DNA of 8,469 bases from Thauera sp. (GTDB lineage Bacteria; Pseudomonadota; Gammaproteobacteria; Burkholderiales; Rhodocyclaceae). The notes beneath the pieces were generated by a model. It saw only the letters and a program-made list of their open reading frames with translations, was not told the DNA's origin and ran no database searches. Both the position numbers and the translations under genes were made by a program. The stretch lies in contig JAKLLJ010000131.1 in the NCBI GenBank assembly GCA_023150215.1, positions 1 through 8,469 on the forward strand. Direction: 5' to 3'. Shown piece by piece: positions 5,566 through 8,469 of this stretch; position 1 is the first letter of the stretch; each line of letters opens with the position of its first letter.

Positions 5566-6510
5566 ATGAGGAAACGCACCCACGCCGGTCCGCTGCCGGC
5601 CACCCACACCGCCGGCGTGGTGGTCGCCGCATTCGGTCGCCACTACGAGGTGGACACCGCCGGCGGCCGCCTGCGCTGCTACCCGCGCGGCAAGCGCAGC
5701 AGCTACGCCTGCGGCGACGAGATCGAGGTCGTCCCCGGCGGCGACGGCCAGGGCGTGATCGAGACCCTGCATGCGCGCCGCAACCTGCTGTGGCGCTCCG
5801 ACGCCTTCCGCGAAAAGCTGATCGCCTCCAACCTCAGCCACCTGGTGATCGTGGTCGCCACCGAGCCGGGTTTCTCCGACCTGCTGGTGTCGCGCTGCAT
5901 CGCCGCCGCAGAAAGCCAGGACATCACCCCGCTGATCGTGCTCAACAAGGCCGACCTCGCCGATCGCCTGGCAAGCGCACGCACCCAGCTCGCGCCCTTC
6001 CGCACCCTCGGCTACGAAGTCCTGGAAGTGTCCGCACTGCACGGCGCCGAGACCCTGCGCAAGCGGCTGGCAGGGCTGCAGGCGATCTTCGTCGGCCAGT
6101 CGGGGATGGGCAAATCGACCCTCACCAACGCCCTGATCCCGGAAGCCCGGGCCGAGACGCGGGAGATCTCGGAGGTGCTGGATACCGGCAAGCACACCAC
6201 CACCTTCGCCCGCCTCTACCGCCTGCCGGTCGCTGCCGACGAAACGCGCGGCGGCTGGCTGATCGACAGCCCCGGCCTGCAGGTGTTCGGGCTCGCCCAT
6301 CTGTCGGCCGACGATCTCGCCGAGGCCTTCATCGAGTTTCGCCCGCATCTTGGCCGCTGCCGCTTCCGCGACTGCCGGCATGAGAACGAACCCGGCTGCG
6401 CCCTGCTCGCCGCGGTGACAGCGGGCGCCATCCACCTGCGACGCTGGGAGCACTACCGCGCCATCCGCAGCGAGATCGCCGAAGCGCGTCGCCTCAACCC
6501 GGGCTGGTGA
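5566..6510 (+). CDS. rsgA: Ribosome small subunit-dependent GTPase A (circularly permuted GTPase)
   Basis: RsgA (YjeQ) is a GTPase that binds the maturing 30S subunit at the decoding centre, checks late assembly and helps release RbfA. The 314-residue product has the usual order. An N-terminal OB-fold (about 12-70) comes first. The permuted GTPase domain follows, with G4 NKAD (127-130) before the P-loop GQSGMGKST (177-185), a KHTTTFARLY switch region, and G3 DSPG (234-237). Last is the zinc-binding C-terminal domain with Cys265, Cys270, His272 and Cys278 in the canonical C-x4-C-x-H-x5-C spacing. The P-loop has Met181 where many orthologues have Val, a minor variation. It follows the M48 protease gene as the second gene of a probable two-gene operon. 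Its last 17 bases overlap the 3' end of the convergent hydrolase gene. Confidence 0.97.
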   Translation: MRKRTHAGPLPATHTAGVVVAAFGRHYEVDTAGGRLRCYPRGKRSSYACGDEIEVVPGGDGQGVIETLHARRNLLWRSDAFREKLIASNLSHLVIVVATEPGFSDLLVSRCIAAAESQDITPLIVLNKADLADRLASARTQLAPFRTLGYEVLEVSALHGAETLRKRLAGLQAIFVGQSGMGKSTLTNALIPEARAETREISEVLDTGKHTTTFARLYRLPVAADETRGGWLIDSPGLQVFGLAHLSADDLAEAFIEFRPHLGRCRFRDCRHENEPGCALLAAVTAGAIHLRRWEHYRAIRSEIAEARRLNPGW

Positions 6511-7513
6511 GCCCCCCGGGCGGACGCCCGTCGGCGAGCAGGAAGTCGCGCACCACCGCGATCTGTGCCGGATCCATCAGCATCGGCGCGTGGCCCACGC
6601 CGGCGAACTCCACCGTGCGTGCGCGCGGCCCGCGCCCGGCCATGGCGGCGAAGGTCGCCGCCTCGAGCAGGTCGGATTCGGCACCGCGCAGGGCCAGGGT
6701 CGGGCAGCGCACGCCGTCGTAGACCGGCCAAAGGTCGATGTCGGTGACGATCGGCGTGCTGCGGAAGGCATCACCGAGCCCAGGGTCATACACCATCGCG
6801 AAGCCGCCTTCCGTGTCGTCCACCGCGCGTATCGAGTACTCGGTGAGATGCCGCCACTGCGCCGCGCTGAGCGCACCGAAGGGCGCACCCACCTCGCGGA
6901 TGTAGGCTTCCGCCGCGGCAAAATCGGCAAAACGCGGCGCGCGCCCGACGTACTGGCCGATGCGGCGCAGCGAGGTGGCGGTGATGATCGGGCCCACGTC
7001 GTTGAGCACCATGCGCGTGATCGGCGTGCCTGCCTGGCTGGCGAGGATCATGCCGATGATGCCGCCCATCGAGGTGCCGACCCAGTGCACCTCCTCCACG
7101 TCGAGACGGGCGATCAGGGTGACCATGTCGGCGACGTAGACCGGAAAACCGTAGTCGTCCTTCACGCCGAGCCAGTCGCTGCGACCGCGCCCGACCACGT
7201 CCGGGCACACCACCCGGTAATGATCGGCGAGCGCGCGCGCGAGGTCGTCGAAGTCGCGTCCGTTGCGGGTGAGCCCGTGCACGCACACCAGCACGCGCGG
7301 ATTGTCCGCATCTCCCCATTCCGTGTAGGCCATGCGGTGCAGGCCGTGCGGATCGCAGCACTGCACCTGGCGGTGGCGCGCCGCACACGCGATCGGCGCC
7401 GGTGGTGGCGCGCACACGTCTGCAGCAGGCCCGGCCGGGGCGGGCGATGGCGGGGTCGGCGCAGACAGCAGGGGCGGACGGAACAGCTTCTTCAAGGTGT
7501 CGAGCAGGGACAT
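6494..7513 (-). CDS. Alpha/beta hydrolase fold protein
   Basis: This 339-residue serine hydrolase of the alpha/beta fold has an unknown substrate, probably an ester or other acyl compound. The catalytic set is complete: Ser148 in GTSMGG (nucleophile elbow), Asp281 in RGAESDLL, and His308 in GVGHAPML. VHGLTRNGRDFDDLA (78-92) supplies the oxyanion-hole HG motif, and DVVGRGRSDW (105-114) is the usual loop after strand 4. Before the fold there is a short amphipathic start (MSLLDTLKKLF), then about 35 residues rich in Pro and Ala, and four cysteines (34, 43, 52, 53). No signal peptide is visible, so it is probably cytoplasmic. The ATG at 7513 has no Shine-Dalgarno: the 25 bases before it are pyrimidine-rich on the minus strand, and an in-frame TAG lies 36 bases upstream. 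It follows comEC after 62 bases and may be co-transcribed with it. It overlaps the end of rsgA by 17 bases, tail to tail. Confidence 0.88.
   Translation of the reverse strand: MSLLDTLKKLFRPPLLSAPTPPSPAPAGPAADVCAPPPAPIACAARHRQVQCCDPHGLHRMAYTEWGDADNPRVLVCVHGLTRNGRDFDDLARALADHYRVVCPDVVGRGRSDWLGVKDDYGFPVYVADMVTLIARLDVEEVHWVGTSMGGIIGMILASQAGTPITRMVLNDVGPIITATSLRRIGQYVGRAPRFADFAAAEAYIREVGAPFGALSAAQWRHLTEYSIRAVDDTEGGFAMVYDPGLGDAFRSTPIVTDIDLWPVYDGVRCPTLALRGAESDLLEAATFAAMAGRGPRARTVEFAGVGHAPMLMDPAQIAVVRDFLLADGRPPGGLTSPG
6501..6530. repeat. Two adjacent GC hairpins at the convergent rsgA/hydrolase ends
   Basis: GGGCT (6501-6505) pairs with AGCCC (6510-6514) over a four-base loop. CGGGC (6517-6521) pairs with GCCCG (6526-6530), again over four bases. 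They sit exactly where the two convergent genes end and overlap. Neither is followed by a T tract on either strand, so they are not standard intrinsic terminators. They may slow polymerase from both sides, or may only reflect GC-rich coding sequence (the second lies wholly within the hydrolase gene). Confidence 0.3.
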
Positions 7514-7575
7514 GGGCAGCAGGTGGAAGAAGTTCGACGAGCTGGCAGTCTAGCCCGAAGCGCCGACAAATCCAC

Positions 7576-8469
7576 TCAGCGCCCATGCCAGTAACGCGGC
7601 CGACGCTCGCGCTGCGCGCTGACCATCACCCCCTCATCGGCCTGCGCCGCGAACTCGAGCAGGATCGCGCCCTGCGCGTCGGTGCGCCAGTTGCGTGCGC
7701 CGGCCGCGGCCCAGCGCGCCCACACCTCGGCGTGCGGATGGCCGAAGGCGTTGCGGCGACCGGTCGAATGCACCACATGCTCGGGCAGGGTCGCGTCCAC
7801 CAAGGCGGGCGAGGACGACGAGCGACTGCCGTGATGCGGGCTCACCACCACTGCGCTGCGCAGCGCCGCGCCGCCCTGCCCGGCCACCAGCGCAAGCTCG
7901 GCGGCCGCGCCGATATCGCCCGTGAGCAGCAGCACGCCCGCAGCGGCGGCGACGCGCAACACACACGAAGCGTCGTTGTCGTGCCCGCCTGCGCCTGCGG
8001 GCCCAGCCCGTGCGCCCGCCACTGCAGGCTCAGGATGGACGATCTCGAAGCGCACGCCGTCGCGCGTCCATGGCGCAATGCCCGCGCATTCCGCCACCCG
8101 CAGACCCGCAGGCAGGCGCGCCGCCCATTGCGCCTGTCCGGCGGCCGAAGCTGCCGCACCGGCCAGCACCTGCGCGGCGGGCAGCGCACTCAGCACGGTG
8201 GTGGCTCCGCCAATGTGGTCTGCGTCCGGATGCGACAGCACGACCCGATCGAGCGCCCGCACGCCAGCGGCGCGCAGCCATGGCAGGACCACCCGGCTCC
8301 CGGCATCGGCCGCCTCGCCATAGGGCGGACTGGCGTCATAGAGCAGATCATGGCCGTGAGTCTGCACGTGCACCGCGAGCCCCTGCCCCACATCCAGCAC
8401 CCAGGCGCGGAACCCGCCCGGGGGTGGGCGCGCCGGTTGCCAGACGAGCAGCGCGGCGAGCAGCACCGG
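7576..8469 (-). CDS. comEC: DNA internalization competence protein ComEC/Rec2, C-terminal MBL domain (5' end outside window)
   Basis: These 297 codons are the C-terminal part of ComEC, the inner-membrane channel that imports single-stranded DNA during natural transformation. The visible part is the end of a hydrophobic segment (LLAALLVW) followed by the periplasmic metallo-beta-lactamase-like domain. The motifs are in order: WVLDVGQGLA, then LSHPDADHIGG (HxDxDH, 8206-8232), LLLTGDIG (near 7912-7931), PHHGSRSSSS (7828-7839 for PHHG), and a C-terminal NAFGHPHAEVWARW. All expected metal-site residues of the domain are present, so this end looks intact and could act as the nuclease proposed for ComEC. 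The GTG at the right edge (8466) is very probably an internal Val; the competence membrane domain and the true start lie beyond 8469. Downstream on the same strand is the alpha/beta hydrolase gene. Confidence 0.93.
   Translation of the reverse strand, partial: PVLLAALLVWQPARPPPGGFRAWVLDVGQGLAVHVQTHGHDLLYDASPPYGEAADAGSRVVLPWLRAAGVRALDRVVLSHPDADHIGGATTVLSALPAAQVLAGAAASAAGQAQWAARLPAGLRVAECAGIAPWTRDGVRFEIVHPEPAVAGARAGPAGAGGHDNDASCVLRVAAAAGVLLLTGDIGAAAELALVAGQGGAALRSAVVVSPHHGSRSSSSPALVDATLPEHVVHSTGRRNAFGHPHAEVWARWAAAGARNWRTDAQGAILLEFAAQADEGVMVSAQRERRPRYWHGR

Noticed and set aside
5449..6453. Open frame of 334 codons on minus opposite rsgA
   Set aside because: RsgA on plus has every GTPase and zinc motif. 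The antisense product is featureless.
6590..7594. Open frame of 334 codons on plus opposite the alpha/beta hydrolase
   Set aside because: His/Arg/Ala-rich shadow. The minus strand has an intact Ser-Asp-His hydrolase over the same bases.
8464..8466. GTG at the right edge as the start of a stand-alone metallo-beta-lactamase protein
   Set aside because: The frame is open to the edge, begins in the middle of a hydrophobic segment, and the domain is the typical C-terminal end of ComEC. It is a truncated view of a longer gene.
1..8469. A new defence, mobile or biosynthetic system
   Set aside because: All coding space is taken by recognised chromosomal families of uniform composition. No transposase, integrase, repeat array, toxin-antitoxin pair or unknown multi-gene cassette is visible.

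Overview
The window is GC-rich (about 70% by eye) and densely packed with genes. Every protein recognised is an ordinary proteobacterial chromosomal type. The GC content, the GC-ending codon use, and the gene set (oligoribonuclease, a STE24-like M48 protease and RsgA in one cluster, with ComEC nearby) suggest a betaproteobacterium, perhaps Rhodocyclales of the Thauera/Azoarcus kind. That placement is inference from protein character, not a database result. I see no mobile element, CRISPR array, tRNA or rRNA, and no clear sign of recent transfer.

Layout, left to right. Positions 1-1214 (minus) hold a tRNA-dihydrouridine synthase of the DusC type, followed downstream by the start of a SAM-dependent methyltransferase that runs off the left edge. 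The junction between them (about 254-302) is irregular. The dihydrouridine synthase frame has no stop down to position 1, and the only sensible ATG for the methyltransferase is in the synthase frame rather than its own. Positions 1215-1416 are a divergent intergenic region with a good sigma70-type promoter on each strand. rpmE (ribosomal protein L31, zinc-binding form) follows on plus and ends in a textbook intrinsic terminator. Positions 1901-3559 (plus) encode a large GT-C/ArnT-like membrane glycosyltransferase, possibly translated from a leaderless transcript. It converges with orn (3578-4126, minus), an intact oligoribonuclease.

The 186-bp region between orn and the next gene carries a 17-bp palindrome and a hairpin in the orn leader. 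An M48/STE24-like membrane protease (4313-5560, plus) and rsgA (5566-6510, plus) form a tight two-gene unit in which the rsgA ribosome-binding site includes the protease stop codon. rsgA overlaps tail-to-tail with an alpha/beta hydrolase on minus (6494-7513). Upstream of that on minus is the C-terminal metallo-beta-lactamase part of ComEC (7576 to beyond the right edge).

Functionally the window is largely RNA and translation housekeeping: tRNA modification (DusC, possibly the methyltransferase), ribosome structure (L31), small-subunit maturation (RsgA) and turnover of very short RNA (Orn). Membrane functions are added by the glycosyltransferase, the protease and ComEC. I found no credible new multi-gene system. 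The points most worth checking are the dus-methyltransferase junction, the predicted leaderless start of the glycosyltransferase, and the palindrome between orn and the protease.
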